A DNA stretch of 64,000 nucleotides from Pseudoduganella sp. (GCA_021323265.1 JAJTCO010000005.1:1-64000), one strand, 5' to 3'. Positions 17,958 to 27,042 are shown, counted from the stretch's first letter. Numbers and translations are program-made. Notes: generated by a model from the letters alone, not told the origin.

Positions 17958-18815
17958 ATGAAGCCTCAGATCCAGGGGTTTTTCGACCCTAACACTTCAA
18001 CCGTCAGCTATGTGGTGTACGAAGCTGACGGCAGCGATTGCGCCATCATCGACTCGGTACTCGACTACGATCCGAAGTCCGGCCGCACCGCCACCGCTTC
18101 GGCCGACAAGATCATTGCCTTCGTGCGCCAGCATCGGCTGAACACGGCCTGGCTGCTGGAAACCCACGCCCACGCCGACCACCTGTCGGCGGCGCCGTAC
18201 CTGCAGGAGAAACTCGGGGGACGCATCGGCATCGGCGCAGCCATCTGCAAGGTGCAGCACGCCTTTTCCGCCATTTTCAACCGCAAGGAGGAAAAGGAGG
18301 ACGGTTCGCAGTTCGGCCACCTGTTCCAGGCAGATGAAGTATTCATGATCGGCAAGTTGGAGGCGCGCGCCTTGCACGTGCCTGGCCACACGCCGGCGGA
18401 CATGGCTTACCAGGTGGGCGACGCGGTATTCGTGGGCGATACGATGTTCATGCCGGACGTGGGCAGCGCGCGCTGCGACTTCCCGGGCGGTTGTGCGGGC
18501 GACTTGTACCGTTCCGTCCAGCGCCTGCTTGCGCTGCCGCCGGAAACGCGACTGTTCATGTGCCACGACTATCCGCCTGCGGGCCGCGATCCGAAATGGG
18601 AGGTGACGGTGGCCGAACAGCGCGCCGCGAACATCCACATCCGCGACGGTGTCAGCGAAGAAGAATTCGTGGCCATGCGCACCCGGCGCGACGCCACCTT
18701 GCAGATGCCGGTGCTGATCCTGCCGGCGATCCAGGTCAACCTCAGCGCAGGCCACTTGCCGCAGGCCGAAGACAACGGCGTGCGCTACCTGAAGATTCCC
18801 CTCAACGCGCTGTAG
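17958..18815 (+). CDS. MBL-fold hydrolase, persulfide dioxygenase-like
   Basis: A 285-residue metallo-beta-lactamase-fold protein. The metal motif is THAHADH (His70, His72, Asp74, His75), followed by HVPGHTP and GDTMF as further ligands. The SVLDYDPKSG segment, length and ETHAHADHLSAA motif fit the ETHE1/Blh sulfur dioxygenase group, which oxidises glutathione persulfide to sulfite in sulfide detoxification. A glyoxalase II-type hydrolase is the alternative. The ATG at 17958 was chosen over an upstream ATG at 17925 because the family begins near PQIQGFFD and the TATAAT element sits between the two. A strong hairpin follows the stop. Confidence 0.82.
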   Translation: MKPQIQGFFDPNTSTVSYVVYEADGSDCAIIDSVLDYDPKSGRTATASADKIIAFVRQHRLNTAWLLETHAHADHLSAAPYLQEKLGGRIGIGAAICKVQHAFSAIFNRKEEKEDGSQFGHLFQADEVFMIGKLEARALHVPGHTPADMAYQVGDAVFVGDTMFMPDVGSARCDFPGGCAGDLYRSVQRLLALPPETRLFMCHDYPPAGRDPKWEVTVAEQRAANIHIRDGVSEEEFVAMRTRRDATLQMPVLILPAIQVNLSAGHLPQAEDNGVRYLKIPLNAL

Positions 18816-18819
18816 GCGC

Positions 18820-18854
18820 CGAACCCGCACCCGCGGCAGGCGGGCACGGGTTCG
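18820..18854. terminator. Long hairpin between convergent genes
   Basis: CGAACCCG (18820-18827) pairs with CGGGTTCG (18847-18854). An inner CCCGC/GCGGG stem lies at 18830-18834 and 18840-18844, with a 5-base loop. No T-run follows on either strand, so it may be a bidirectional stop, an RNA-stabilising hairpin or a repeat remnant. Confidence 0.55.
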
Positions 18855-18860
18855 CCTGTA

Positions 18861-20291
18861 TTACTTCTGCTCCGGCGCGCGGCCGATCGGGTCTTCGGTG
18901 TTGGCCAGGAACCAGGTCAGTGCGGACAGCACGGCAACGTGCTTCTTCATGTTGACCGGATCGACCTTGTCGAAGGTGTCGGCAGGCGTGTGGTGGTAGT
19001 CGAAGTAGGCACTGGTGTCCACGTACGGCATGAAGGACGGCACGCCGCCCGCTTCGAGCTGGTGCACGTCGGCACCGGCGGCCGAATCGCGGCGGTTGAA
19101 GACGCCGGCGCCAATCGGCAGCAAGGCGTTCTGCAACGGCACGAAATACTTCTCGGCTTCGCGGCGCACGCCGGCCTGGATGCCGAAGGTGCGGCCCACG
19201 CCGCCATCGGTCTCGATCGCGGCGAACTGCTTGTCCAGCTTGTCCTTGTGCGCCTGGTAGTAGGCATTGCCGCCGCGCAGGCCGTTTTCCTCGTTGGCCC
19301 ACGCCACCATGCGGATGGTGCGGCGCGGCTGCAGGCCCAGCTGCTTGATGGTGTGCAGCACGCCCATTGAGGTGGTCACGCCGGTCGCATCGTCATGCGC
19401 GCCGGTGCCCAGGTCCCACGAATCGAGGTGGCCGGAGACGATCACGACTTCATCGGCCTTGTCGCTGCCAGGCAGGTCGGCGATCACGTTGAAGCTGTCG
19501 GCGTCCGGCAGGATCTGCGGGGTCAGGGTGAGCTTCATCTTGACCGGGCCGCGCTTGAGCAGGCGGCCGATCAGCATCGCGTCTTCGGCCGTCACGGCGG
19601 CGGCCGGAATGCGCTGGCCATCCTTCATATTGGTGGCGCCGGTGTGCGGCAGGCGGTAGTTGGCGCCGCCCACGGAGCGCACCAGCGCTGCGGCAGCGCC
19701 CAGTTCGGCCGCCATGCGCGGGCCGTTGCTGCGGTAGCGCGAACCCTGGCCATAGGCATTGCCGGCCAAGCCACGGTCGGCCATGCCCTGGTCAAAGGCC
19801 ACGTCGAACAGCACGATGGCGCCCTTCACTTCCGCCGCGCGGGCCTTGAGTTCATCGAAATCCTTCACTACCACCACCGGCGCGGTCAGGCCGCTGGCCG
19901 GCGTGGCGCCGGAGCCGCCCAGGGCGGTCAGCACCACGCGCTGGGTGATGCTTGCCGGGCGGCCCTTGTAGTCCACCAGCTCGCCTTTTTCTTCGCCGCG
20001 CACCCAGTGCGGCACCTTGACCGGCTGCAGCGTGACCTTGGCGCCCAGGGCGCGCATGGCGGCGGCGACCTGTTCGACGGCAGCGGCGCCGCCGGCGGAA
20101 CCGGACAGGCGCGGGCCGACCAGGTCGGTCATGTCTTCCAGGCGCTGGTAGGACCAGTCGCTCTGCATGGCGGCGTCGCGGATCTTGCCCAAGGTGGCCG
20201 GGTCGGCCGAAGCGGCGGCGGCGGCGCCGGAGAAGCCTGCGCCCAGCAGGCATACAAACAGGGCGGAAAGTGCGGGCTTGCGGAGGTTCAT
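18861..20291 (-). CDS. M28-family zinc aminopeptidase, exported
   Basis: A 476-residue protein with signal peptide (ALSALFVCLLGAGFSGAAAAA). A PA-like insert in the middle (residues about 130-250) precedes the M28 catalytic core. The two-zinc ligands are visible in order: His in SGHLDSWDLG, bridging Asp in GAHDDATG, the Glu pair in NEENG, Asp in IETDGG and His in YHHTPADT. It likely trims peptides in the periplasm or outside the cell. The start ATG at 20291 directly begins the signal peptide. It converges with the MBL-fold gene across a hairpin. Nothing abnormal in length or motifs. Confidence 0.9.
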   Translation of the reverse strand: MNLRKPALSALFVCLLGAGFSGAAAAASADPATLGKIRDAAMQSDWSYQRLEDMTDLVGPRLSGSAGGAAAVEQVAAAMRALGAKVTLQPVKVPHWVRGEEKGELVDYKGRPASITQRVVLTALGGSGATPASGLTAPVVVVKDFDELKARAAEVKGAIVLFDVAFDQGMADRGLAGNAYGQGSRYRSNGPRMAAELGAAAALVRSVGGANYRLPHTGATNMKDGQRIPAAAVTAEDAMLIGRLLKRGPVKMKLTLTPQILPDADSFNVIADLPGSDKADEVVIVSGHLDSWDLGTGAHDDATGVTTSMGVLHTIKQLGLQPRRTIRMVAWANEENGLRGGNAYYQAHKDKLDKQFAAIETDGGVGRTFGIQAGVRREAEKYFVPLQNALLPIGAGVFNRRDSAAGADVHQLEAGGVPSFMPYVDTSAYFDYHHTPADTFDKVDPVNMKKHVAVLSALTWFLANTEDPIGRAPEQK

Positions 20292-20486
20292 GCGTTTCCT
20301 GTGAGAAGGTGAAGTTTCGCTCGGACCCGAAACAATAACGTATTTGTAAAACTTCTGCAGGAGAGGCAACTTAACGATACAAACTTCTCGCAGCTGTGCA
20401 GTTTGTAAGAATGTGTATATGCAGTGGCGCAGGCCGTTGCGCGTGGCTAATCTAGCTTCCAAGGATCGATTGAAAGGGGACTTACC

Positions 20487-20924
20487 ATGTTCAACAAACG
20501 TTTTGCCGGGCTGATGCTGATGGGCGCAGCCCTGACCGCCTCCTCCGCTGCTTTCGCTGCGGGCGACCGTGATTTCAACACCGCGGCAGGCGCCGTGCTG
20601 GGCGCCGCGATCGGCAGCCAGAATGGCAGCGGCGGCGCAGTCGTGGGCGGCCTGGTGGGCGCTGCGGTGGGCAATGCGCTGAGTTCCGACCGCCATCACC
20701 GCGGCTACGTACAGACCCGCGTGTATGCGCAGCCGGCACCGGTCTACTATGAGCCTGCCCCGGTGTATTACAACCCGCCGCCACGCGTGTACTACCAGCC
20801 AGCGCCGCGCGTGTACTACCAGCCGGCCCCGGTCTACGTCGAATCGCGTCCGGTGTACTACTACGGCGATCGCCATTACCGCCGTGGCCATGGCCACCGC
20901 CATCGCCACCACCGTCACGACTGA
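20487..20924 (+). CDS. Glycine-zipper exported protein with PVYY repeats
   Basis: A 145-residue protein. The signal peptide (RFAGLMLMGAALTASSAAFA) is followed by a glycine-zipper hairpin (AGAVLGAAIGSQNG and GAVVGGLVGAAVGNAL), as in small envelope proteins. About 60 residues of near-repeats built on APVYYEP/PRVYYQP come next, then a His/Arg-rich tail (HRHRHHRHD). The tyrosine-proline repeats are low-complexity and probably surface-exposed. No enzymatic role is likely. A 195-bp upstream gap holds no other gene; it contains a CAAACT...AGTTTG inverted repeat near 20380-20406 of unknown meaning. A canonical terminator follows the stop. Confidence 0.75.
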   Translation: MFNKRFAGLMLMGAALTASSAAFAAGDRDFNTAAGAVLGAAIGSQNGSGGAVVGGLVGAAVGNALSSDRHHRGYVQTRVYAQPAPVYYEPAPVYYNPPPRVYYQPAPRVYYQPAPVYVESRPVYYYGDRHYRRGHGHRHRHHRHD

Positions 20925-20929
20925 ATGTG

Positions 20930-20959
20930 AAAATCCCGGCCTTGCCGGGATTTTTTTTT
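20930..20959 (+). terminator. Rho-independent terminator of the glycine-zipper gene
   Basis: AATCCCGGC (20932-20940), loop CTT, GCCGGGATT (20944-20952), then a T-run to 20959. The stop codon of the convergent gene is embedded at the end of the T-run. Confidence 0.9.
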
Positions 20960-21641
20960 AACTGAAGTCGGCGTGTATGCGCGCCATCGGCAAGGCCGAT
21001 TCAAGTGAAATGCGTACCGCCATGCCGGCGTCGAGCCGGCCCCGCCCCGCTTCCATGCCCTGCTGCAGGGCGAGCGCGCACATGACGGGCCAGTGCGCCG
21101 GATTGCCGCAGTAGCGCGTGATCACGGGCTTGAGCATAGGCCAGAACAAGCGCAGGTACTCAGCCGGCAATTCGCGCGCGGCGTGCTGGCGCGGCACGCG
21201 CGGCACGCCGAATTGGGCCGTGCCCATGGACTTGCCGACGCTGGCCCAGATTTCCGCCGGCTCGGGCAGGGACGTGCAGCCATGGTGGCGTGCGGCGCCC
21301 GCCACCAGCCCCCAGACCGAGTACTCCATCCCGAACAGCAGCAGGCTGAGGTCTTCGGCCAGGCGGTCGCGCTCGGGCATGCCATGCGCGAAGGCGTTGG
21401 TGCGCGCGCTGACCTGGCAGGCAAAGCCCGCCAGCGCGCCCAGGGCGCACAGCAGCGACTCGGGCCGCGTGTCGCCGCGCGATTGCAATTGTTCGCTCAC
21501 GATGCGCACCAGTTCCCGGCTGCCGGCCTTGGCCTGCGCCAGGGGGTCGACGCGGGTGCGCTCGAGCGACTGCCGGTGCAGGCTCTCGCGCGCTGCACGG
21601 CGCGGATCGCGGAATGCCAGTAGCTTTTTAAATAATGTCAT
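20958..21641 (-). CDS. Hypothetical protein beside the kinase operon
   Basis: A 227-residue, mostly helical protein without a signal peptide. I recognise no family. It has a basic N-terminus (KKLLAFRDPRRAARES), a hydrophobic helix around residues 60-75 (LLCALGALAGFACQVSA) and a C-terminal helical part (VMCALALQQGMEAGRG). It starts 103 bp from the divergent kinase gene, so it may share a regulatory region with the kinase-SEDS operon. Whether it belongs to that system is unknown. Comparison of gene order in relatives would settle this. Confidence 0.65.
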   Translation of the reverse strand: MTLFKKLLAFRDPRRAARESLHRQSLERTRVDPLAQAKAGSRELVRIVSEQLQSRGDTRPESLLCALGALAGFACQVSARTNAFAHGMPERDRLAEDLSLLLFGMEYSVWGLVAGAARHHGCTSLPEPAEIWASVGKSMGTAQFGVPRVPRQHAARELPAEYLRLFWPMLKPVITRYCGNPAHWPVMCALALQQGMEAGRGRLDAGMAVRISLESALPMARIHADFS

Positions 21642-21744
21642 TCCAACAATTCCTTTGAGTAGTCGAAGTCATATTACCTAAAGGCAATCAATTGTCAAAG
21701 CCTAACTTTCCTCCGCCCCCCGCAAGTGTGGCGTGGAGGACACC

Positions 21745-22698
21745 ATGGCACACATCGACGACATCGTTACCTTGGAACTGGGGCAGTACCGCCTGCGCGA
21801 GCAGATCGGGGCGTCGGCCTATGGGCTGGTATGGCGCGCCAGCGGGCCGTTCGGCTCGGGCGACGTGGCGCTCAAGCTGGTCAACGCAACGCAGATGGCG
21901 CTCGCCCAGCCGGCCCTGCGTTCGCGCTGGATCGCCAGCGCGCAGGCGGAAATCGCCTTCCTGCAGACGCTGGAGCCGTGGGACGAATGCCATATCGTGC
22001 GCCTGCTCGACAGCGGCATGCACCAGGACCTGCCGGTGCAGGCGCTGGAGCTCCTCGGCGACGACCTGGGGCGGCACGTGGCCGCCCACGGCGCGCCGCC
22101 GCTGGCGCAGGTACTGGCCTGGCTGCGCCAGTTGAACCAGGCGCTGGCCAAGGTGCACCAGTACGGCTGGCGCTATCTCGACTTAAAGCCGGCCAACGTG
22201 CTGCTCGACCCCTGGCTGCGGCGCGTGAAGCTGGCCGATTTCGGCACCAGCCGCCGCCTCGCCTCCAGCGAGGCGCACAGCTACTGTGGCACCGCGCAGT
22301 GGCAGGCGCCGGAACAGTTCTTTCCCGCCGCCGGCGGCGGTTATGCCACCGCGGCCCGCAGCGACTATTTCGCCCTGGGGGCGCTGTTCTATTTCATGGT
22401 GACGGGCGGCGCCTCGCTTGCCTACTGCGCAGAGTGCGGCGCGGCCTACCGCGCGCGGCTGGCGGACGGCGCCGCCGAAGTGCTGGCGCGCCACGGCGGC
22501 CTTCCGCCGACCTTGCAGCCGGACGATGAGGAGCGCTTTGCGGCGGCGCTGCCTGGCCTCGCGCGCGCCGGCGCGCTGGCCTTGCTGCGCGCGCTGCTGG
22601 CGCCGCATGCGGACGACCGGCCGCGCAATGCACTGCACATCAGCCGCCTGCTCGATGCGGTCCCGGCACAGGACGAGCCATGCTTGCGCGCCGCGTGA
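21745..22698 (+). CDS. Ser/Thr protein kinase with atypical catalytic loop
   Basis: A 317-residue Hanks-type kinase without a transmembrane segment or sensor domain. The glycine-rich loop is IGASAYGLVW, the ATP lysine is Lys44 (VALKLV), and the catalytic loop reads YLDLKPANVLL with Asp146. The HRD motif is thus replaced by Y-L-D. DFG is at 165-167 (LADFGTSR) and the APE motif is WQAPEQ. The ATG has GGAGGA 4 nt upstream. The gene overlaps the SEDS gene by 19 bp, a strong sign of coupled synthesis. FHA-domain genes in the same operon are the likely phosphothreonine readers. A cytoplasmic kinase acting on the cell-wall genes here is my inference. Confidence 0.9.
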   Translation: MAHIDDIVTLELGQYRLREQIGASAYGLVWRASGPFGSGDVALKLVNATQMALAQPALRSRWIASAQAEIAFLQTLEPWDECHIVRLLDSGMHQDLPVQALELLGDDLGRHVAAHGAPPLAQVLAWLRQLNQALAKVHQYGWRYLDLKPANVLLDPWLRRVKLADFGTSRRLASSEAHSYCGTAQWQAPEQFFPAAGGGYATAARSDYFALGALFYFMVTGGASLAYCAECGAAYRARLADGAAEVLARHGGLPPTLQPDDEERFAAALPGLARAGALALLRALLAPHADDRPRNALHISRLLDAVPAQDEPCLRAA

Positions 22699-24923
22699 CG
22701 GTTCCGGCCCTGGTGCCGGCCCTGCTCGCCCTGCTGTTCCTGATCCAGGTGGGCGCCTTGCTGCGCGCCCCGGCGATGTGGCGGCCGGACGCGGTCACGC
22801 TGCACCTGGCCCCCGGCGAATCGGCCACGCTGGAGCCGCTCGCGCGCGCCGCGATACGGCGCGATGCGGCGGGCCGCTGGCTGCTGGAGACCGATCCCGA
22901 GCAAGGCGCCCGGGCACTGCTGCTGCGGGCCGACAGCGCGCCCGAAAGCCTGGCCAGCGTGCCGCCAGGCAGCGACTTCCTGCTGCTGCCCGGTGGACAC
23001 CGCGTCGCGCGCCAGGACGCACCAGCCGGCACGCTCGCCTTTGCCTTCGCCGGCTCCAGCTGGCGCTACGATGGTGCGACGTTGCTGCGCGACGGCCATT
23101 CCCAGCCAGCCTGTCCCGACGCGCGCTGGCGTGCGCGCCTGGCCGCGTGGTGGAACCGGACCGTTTCCGCCCCGCTCACCCTGGACCGCCCCTTGCGCCT
23201 TGGCGGCAACCTGCATTGCGGGAACCGGATCGGCATCGCCGACGTCCTGCCCGATGCCGCCCTGGTCAACCGGAGCCCCGATGGCAGCCTGCGCATCACC
23301 GGCCAAACGCCCAGCGCACGCGCGCTGGACGGCGTGCGCGGCATCGTCTTCGGCGCCCTGCGCCTCGACTTTTCGGCGCAGGGCGCCGGCGCGTCGATCG
23401 ACAGCCTGGTCCTGCGCCCGCAGCGCCGCGTGCCGCAGTTTGCCGCACCCAGCGTGGAACTGCCGCCGGGGCTTGCATGGCAGTGGGCCAAGCGGGTGCT
23501 GTGGCCAGCGCCCCCGTCCGGCCCGGGGCAGGCAGCGTTCTTGGCGGTGTTGGCTATCGCCACGCTCGCCGCCGCCCTGCAGGCAGCGGCCCGCACCAGG
23601 AGCGCGGCTGCAGCGCCGGTGGCCGCCCTTGCGCTGCTCATTGCCGGCCTGCTGGCCCTGGCCTTGCAGCGGCTTGGCCAGCCGCCCGCCGCTGCGCTGT
23701 CGCTGCTGCTGGCCGGACTGGCCGTCGCCGCCTGGCTGGCGGCGCCCGGCGCGCGCACGGCAGCCAACGGCTGCGCCGCCCTGCTGCTGGCGGCGGGATT
23801 GCTGCTCCAGCTGGAGCTGGGCCTGGGCGGGCGCGACCTGGGCTACTTCCAGAAGACGTCGGCCCTGCTCGCCACAGGCTTGGGCGCGCTCACCCTGTGG
23901 CGCCTGGCGCCGGCGGCCTGGCGCGAACGCTGCGCCAGCCCGCGCACCGTCGAGCACTTCCTGCTCGCGCTGGCCCTGCTCGCCTTGTGCGCGCTGGCAG
24001 CGCAAGTGGCCTGGGGCGATGAAACAGGCGTCTTCGACATCCAGCCCGTCGAGCTGGCAAAGCTGGCCCTGGCCGCCATGACGGCGCATTGCCTGGCCCT
24101 GCGCTGCAGCTGGCACGACGGACCGCAGTACCGTTCCACCTTCGCGCGCTGGCTGCCGCTGGCGGCGCCGGTCCTGCTGTTCCTCGCGCTGCTCGCCTTC
24201 GCCCTGGTGCAGGTGGACGACTACTCGCCGCTGATCCTGTTGCTGCTGTGGGCGGGCGGCACCGTCCTGGCCTATGCCTGCGCGGCGGGCCGCCGCGCCA
24301 TCGCCGCCATGCTGCTGCTGGCGTTTGCGGCCGGAGCGTTCGGCATCGGCACGCTGCGCGAGGCCGGCGCCGCCGCCCTGCCTTCCGGCTTCTATACCGA
24401 GCGCTTCCAGGCCTGGCTCGCGCCCGGCGAGCATCCGCACACCGGGCAGCAGCTGCTGCGCGCGGCGCGCGCCATTGCGCAAGGCGGCCTGGCCGGCGCC
24501 GACAGCGCCTTCGGCCTGCGCTCGGCCGGACTGCCGGCCGGCGAAGCGAGCCTGATCCCGGCCGTGCAGGACGACTTCGCGCCCGCCTTCCTGCTCAACC
24601 GCCATGGCCTGCTGGCGGGACTGGCCCTGTGGTGCCTGCAGGCGGCCCTTCTCGCCTGCCTGTTGTGGCAAGCCGTGCGCGCCCATGGCGCCGCCGGCGC
24701 GGGCGGCAGCTGGCAACAGGCTTGGGCAGGCCGCTTCCGCTGCTTCGCCCTGTGCGGCGGCGCCGCTTTCGTGGCCGGGCACCTGCTGCTGTCCTGGGGC
24801 ACCAACCTGGCCATCCTGCCGGTGATGGGGCAACCGATGTCCTTCCTCTCCGCCGGCGGCAGCCACCTGCTGTTTTTCCTGCTCCCCCTGCTAGGGCTCA
24901 GTGCCGCATCCAATGAGGAGTAA
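22680..24923 (+). CDS. FtsW/RodA/SpoVE-type SEDS polymerase with extra N-terminal domain
   Basis: A 747-residue integral membrane protein, much longer than the usual roughly 400 of SEDS glycosyltransferases. After a first membrane helix comes a soluble, probably periplasmic, domain of about 230 residues, then about ten hydrophobic helices. SEDS hallmarks are present: DIQPVELAKLAL, QVDDYSPLILLLL, the catalytic-loop equivalent IPAVQDDFAPAFLLNRHG (Asp632 in the position of the essential RodA-type Asp) and MGQPMSFLSAGGSHLL near the end. The family polymerises lipid II into glycan strands together with a class B PBP. Its likely partner is the transpeptidase gene at 38293-41421. Translation is coupled to the kinase gene. 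Confidence 0.85.
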   Translation: MLARRVTVPALVPALLALLFLIQVGALLRAPAMWRPDAVTLHLAPGESATLEPLARAAIRRDAAGRWLLETDPEQGARALLLRADSAPESLASVPPGSDFLLLPGGHRVARQDAPAGTLAFAFAGSSWRYDGATLLRDGHSQPACPDARWRARLAAWWNRTVSAPLTLDRPLRLGGNLHCGNRIGIADVLPDAALVNRSPDGSLRITGQTPSARALDGVRGIVFGALRLDFSAQGAGASIDSLVLRPQRRVPQFAAPSVELPPGLAWQWAKRVLWPAPPSGPGQAAFLAVLAIATLAAALQAAARTRSAAAAPVAALALLIAGLLALALQRLGQPPAAALSLLLAGLAVAAWLAAPGARTAANGCAALLLAAGLLLQLELGLGGRDLGYFQKTSALLATGLGALTLWRLAPAAWRERCASPRTVEHFLLALALLALCALAAQVAWGDETGVFDIQPVELAKLALAAMTAHCLALRCSWHDGPQYRSTFARWLPLAAPVLLFLALLAFALVQVDDYSPLILLLLWAGGTVLAYACAAGRRAIAAMLLLAFAAGAFGIGTLREAGAAALPSGFYTERFQAWLAPGEHPHTGQQLLRAARAIAQGGLAGADSAFGLRSAGLPAGEASLIPAVQDDFAPAFLLNRHGLLAGLALWCLQAALLACLLWQAVRAHGAAGAGGSWQQAWAGRFRCFALCGGAAFVAGHLLLSWGTNLAILPVMGQPMSFLSAGGSHLLFFLLPLLGLSAASNEE

Positions 24924-24927
24924 CACC

Positions 24928-26433
24928 ATGCCGACCTATGTCCAACACGAAGTCCTGGAACGCATTCCGGACGTCTTCAATGCCGAGGCGATCTGGCAAG
25001 CGCCCGGCTTTGCGTTGTTTTCGCGCCGTCCCCTGCTGCGCGACCTGCTGGAGCGTTCGCCGCGCGAACTGCGCGGGCGCTCGGCCACCCGCTGCTTTTC
25101 CCATATCCAGCTGCGCCTGCCGCAGGACGATGTGGACGACGACTACCACCTGACCCGCGGCAACCGCGCGCGCGAACTGGCGGAAACCTTGGCGACGCTG
25201 CACCAGAAGGACTTCGGCGACCTGCTCGGCAACGATCCGGTGCGCTATGACGTGGCCGGCGACGAGGGCCTGGCGCCGGGCGAGATCGCCGTGCGGTTCG
25301 GCCACGCCGTGTACCTGCCCGCCAGCGGCGAGAAGGCATTGTTCAACGTCGCCACGTCCTGCGACGGGGCCGTGTGGAAGCCCGCCTGCGCCGTGTACGC
25401 GGGCCAGCGCCTGGCCCTGCTGGGCGGTGCCGCAGGCCTGCCGGCGCCCGGCTGGCCGTTCGGCGAGCAGGGCTGCATCCTGCTCGTCAACGACGGGCCG
25501 GACAACGACCTGATCGTGCAGGTGCGGCCGAAGGACGCGCTGCACTGCGTGTTCGACGCCAGCCTGGGCGCGTACGCGCTCAGCGCAAAGAACGGCCAGG
25601 GGCCGCGCTGGCTGCTGAAGGTGACGCGCGCGGCGGGCGCACCCGCGCAGTCCGGCGCCGCCCCGGTCGTGTGGCAGCCGCGCGCCGCCCAGGCAGCGCC
25701 GGCGGCGCCCGAGGCGACGGCGCTGCCGCAGGCGCCGGCCCGCGCCGCGCAAGCAGCTGCTCCCCGGAGCGGCGACAGCGACGCCACCTTCGCGCCGGGC
25801 GCCCTGCAGCGCCTGACCCTGGTGGCGCTGGCCGTGCCGCGCCTGAGCCTTTACCGCAGCACCGGCGCCACCGCGCTGCACATCCCTTTCGCGCCCGACC
25901 TCGCCATTGGCCGCAATGCCGGCGCCGAGCGCGCCCTGACCATCGTGGCGGCGGGCGACGACACGCTGCACGCCGTCTCGGCCAACGGGCGCCAGGCGCT
26001 CACCCTGCCCGCCACGCTGGCGCCTGCGCCCGGCCGCACCATCCGGCTGCTGCCGGCGCCGCCGGAGATGGGTGAACGCTACCTGGCCCTGCTCGCCCTG
26101 CCGCAACCGATCGCCATGCCACTGCTGCCGGGCGGCGCCCTGGAGTTCGGACGCAGCATGCCCGCCCTGTCGGCCCTGCGCGTGCTGGACCAGCCCTGGA
26201 TGCTGGAGGCGGCCACGCCATCCAGCCCCGACCGCCTGGGGCTGTCGCGCCAGGCCTTCCGCTGCGAGGCCAGCGCGCAAGGCCTGGCCATCCATCGCCT
26301 GTCGGCATCGCAGGCGCTGTACCGGCTGGACGCGGCCATGCAGGCCGTTGCGCGGCTGACCGACGACAGCAGCGTGCTGGCGCCGGGCCAGCACCTGGTG
26401 GCGGGCAGCTACGTGCTGCGCTACGAGGGCTGA
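24928..26433 (+). CDS. FHA-like domain protein of the kinase-SEDS operon
   Basis: A 501-residue soluble protein. Residues 1-220 form a unique domain. An Ala/Pro-rich linker (about 235-285) follows, then one or two beta-rich domains. The C-terminal 125 residues resemble an FHA domain: LEFGRSMP matches the Gly-Arg strand and LSRQAFRCEASAQGLAIHRLSAS matches the Ser-Arg loop and following strands. The match is weaker than in the 27043 gene. FHA domains bind phosphothreonine, so this may read the kinase's output. The ATG at 24928 has GAGGAG 7 nt upstream and is 4 nt after the SEDS stop. The FHA assignment is by eye. Confidence 0.65.
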   Translation: MPTYVQHEVLERIPDVFNAEAIWQAPGFALFSRRPLLRDLLERSPRELRGRSATRCFSHIQLRLPQDDVDDDYHLTRGNRARELAETLATLHQKDFGDLLGNDPVRYDVAGDEGLAPGEIAVRFGHAVYLPASGEKALFNVATSCDGAVWKPACAVYAGQRLALLGGAAGLPAPGWPFGEQGCILLVNDGPDNDLIVQVRPKDALHCVFDASLGAYALSAKNGQGPRWLLKVTRAAGAPAQSGAAPVVWQPRAAQAAPAAPEATALPQAPARAAQAAAPRSGDSDATFAPGALQRLTLVALAVPRLSLYRSTGATALHIPFAPDLAIGRNAGAERALTIVAAGDDTLHAVSANGRQALTLPATLAPAPGRTIRLLPAPPEMGERYLALLALPQPIAMPLLPGGALEFGRSMPALSALRVLDQPWMLEAATPSSPDRLGLSRQAFRCEASAQGLAIHRLSASQALYRLDAAMQAVARLTDDSSVLAPGQHLVAGSYVLRYEG

Positions 26434-26437
26434 GACC

Positions 26438-26893
26438 ATGGACCTGTTGCCGACCGTCGCCGCCTACGCCGCCGGCCTTGCGGCCACGCTGGCCGTCGCA
26501 GGCTATCTGACACCGGCGCGCTGGTGGCGCCGGCCGACCCTGCGCAACCTGGGCCTGGTCGCCCTTGGCACATGGGGCATCGGCGCATTGCTGCTGCAGG
26601 GCGTGGGCGGCGCCGTCCCGGCCGTGGCGGCGCCGGCGCTGGCCGCTGGCGCGCCTGCCGTCCAGGCGCCTGCCGCCGCAGCGCCCAGCGCCCCCTTCCG
26701 CGTACACCGCCCCTTGAACTTGCGCCTGGCCGCCGGCACCGGCGCCGAACGCCAGGCCCTGATCCCGGCCGGCACCCTGGTCGCGCCCACCGGCCGGCGT
26801 GTCGGCGACTGGTGGCAGGTGCGCGCCGAAATCGACGGCAGGATGCTCACGGGCTGGGCCAGCAGCTTGTGGTTAAGAAGGCAGTCGGAATGA
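26438..26893 (+). CDS. Small membrane protein with C-terminal SH3-like domain
   Basis: A 151-residue protein. Two hydrophobic helices (TVAAYAAGLAATLAVAGYL and LGLVALGTWGIGALLLQ) are followed by an Ala/Pro-rich spacer. The C-terminal domain of about 65 residues has the SH3b pattern: LNLRLAAGTGAERQALIPAGTLV, VGDWWQVRAEIDGRMLTGWAS. Bacterial SH3 domains of this type often bind cell-wall peptides, which fits the neighbouring SEDS gene. The ATG is 4 nt after the upstream stop, so it is the fourth gene of the operon. Periplasmic placement of the SH3 domain is inferred from an even number of helices and is uncertain. Confidence 0.7.
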   Translation: MDLLPTVAAYAAGLAATLAVAGYLTPARWWRRPTLRNLGLVALGTWGIGALLLQGVGGAVPAVAAPALAAGAPAVQAPAAAAPSAPFRVHRPLNLRLAAGTGAERQALIPAGTLVAPTGRRVGDWWQVRAEIDGRMLTGWASSLWLRRQSE

Positions 26894-27042
26894 CAGGAAA
26901 GCATGCCTTTCTGGCAGCAAAACGTTGCGCTTTACACGCAGTGGGAACACAGGGGGAAAAACAGCCCTGATCGGGGGAACGGCAGGTTGCCAAGCACAGG
27001 GGAAAACGCGTAAAGTTGCGTTATCCCTACGACCGCCATTCC

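Noticed and set aside
20692..20924. Repeats in the glycine-zipper gene as a possible CRISPR or tandem array
   Set aside because: They are in-frame PVYY codon repeats within a signal-peptide protein.
22446..26439. Long minus-strand open frames across the SEDS and FHA-like genes
   Set aside because: Ala/Arg/Gly/Gln-rich shadows without domain features, opposite well-supported genes.
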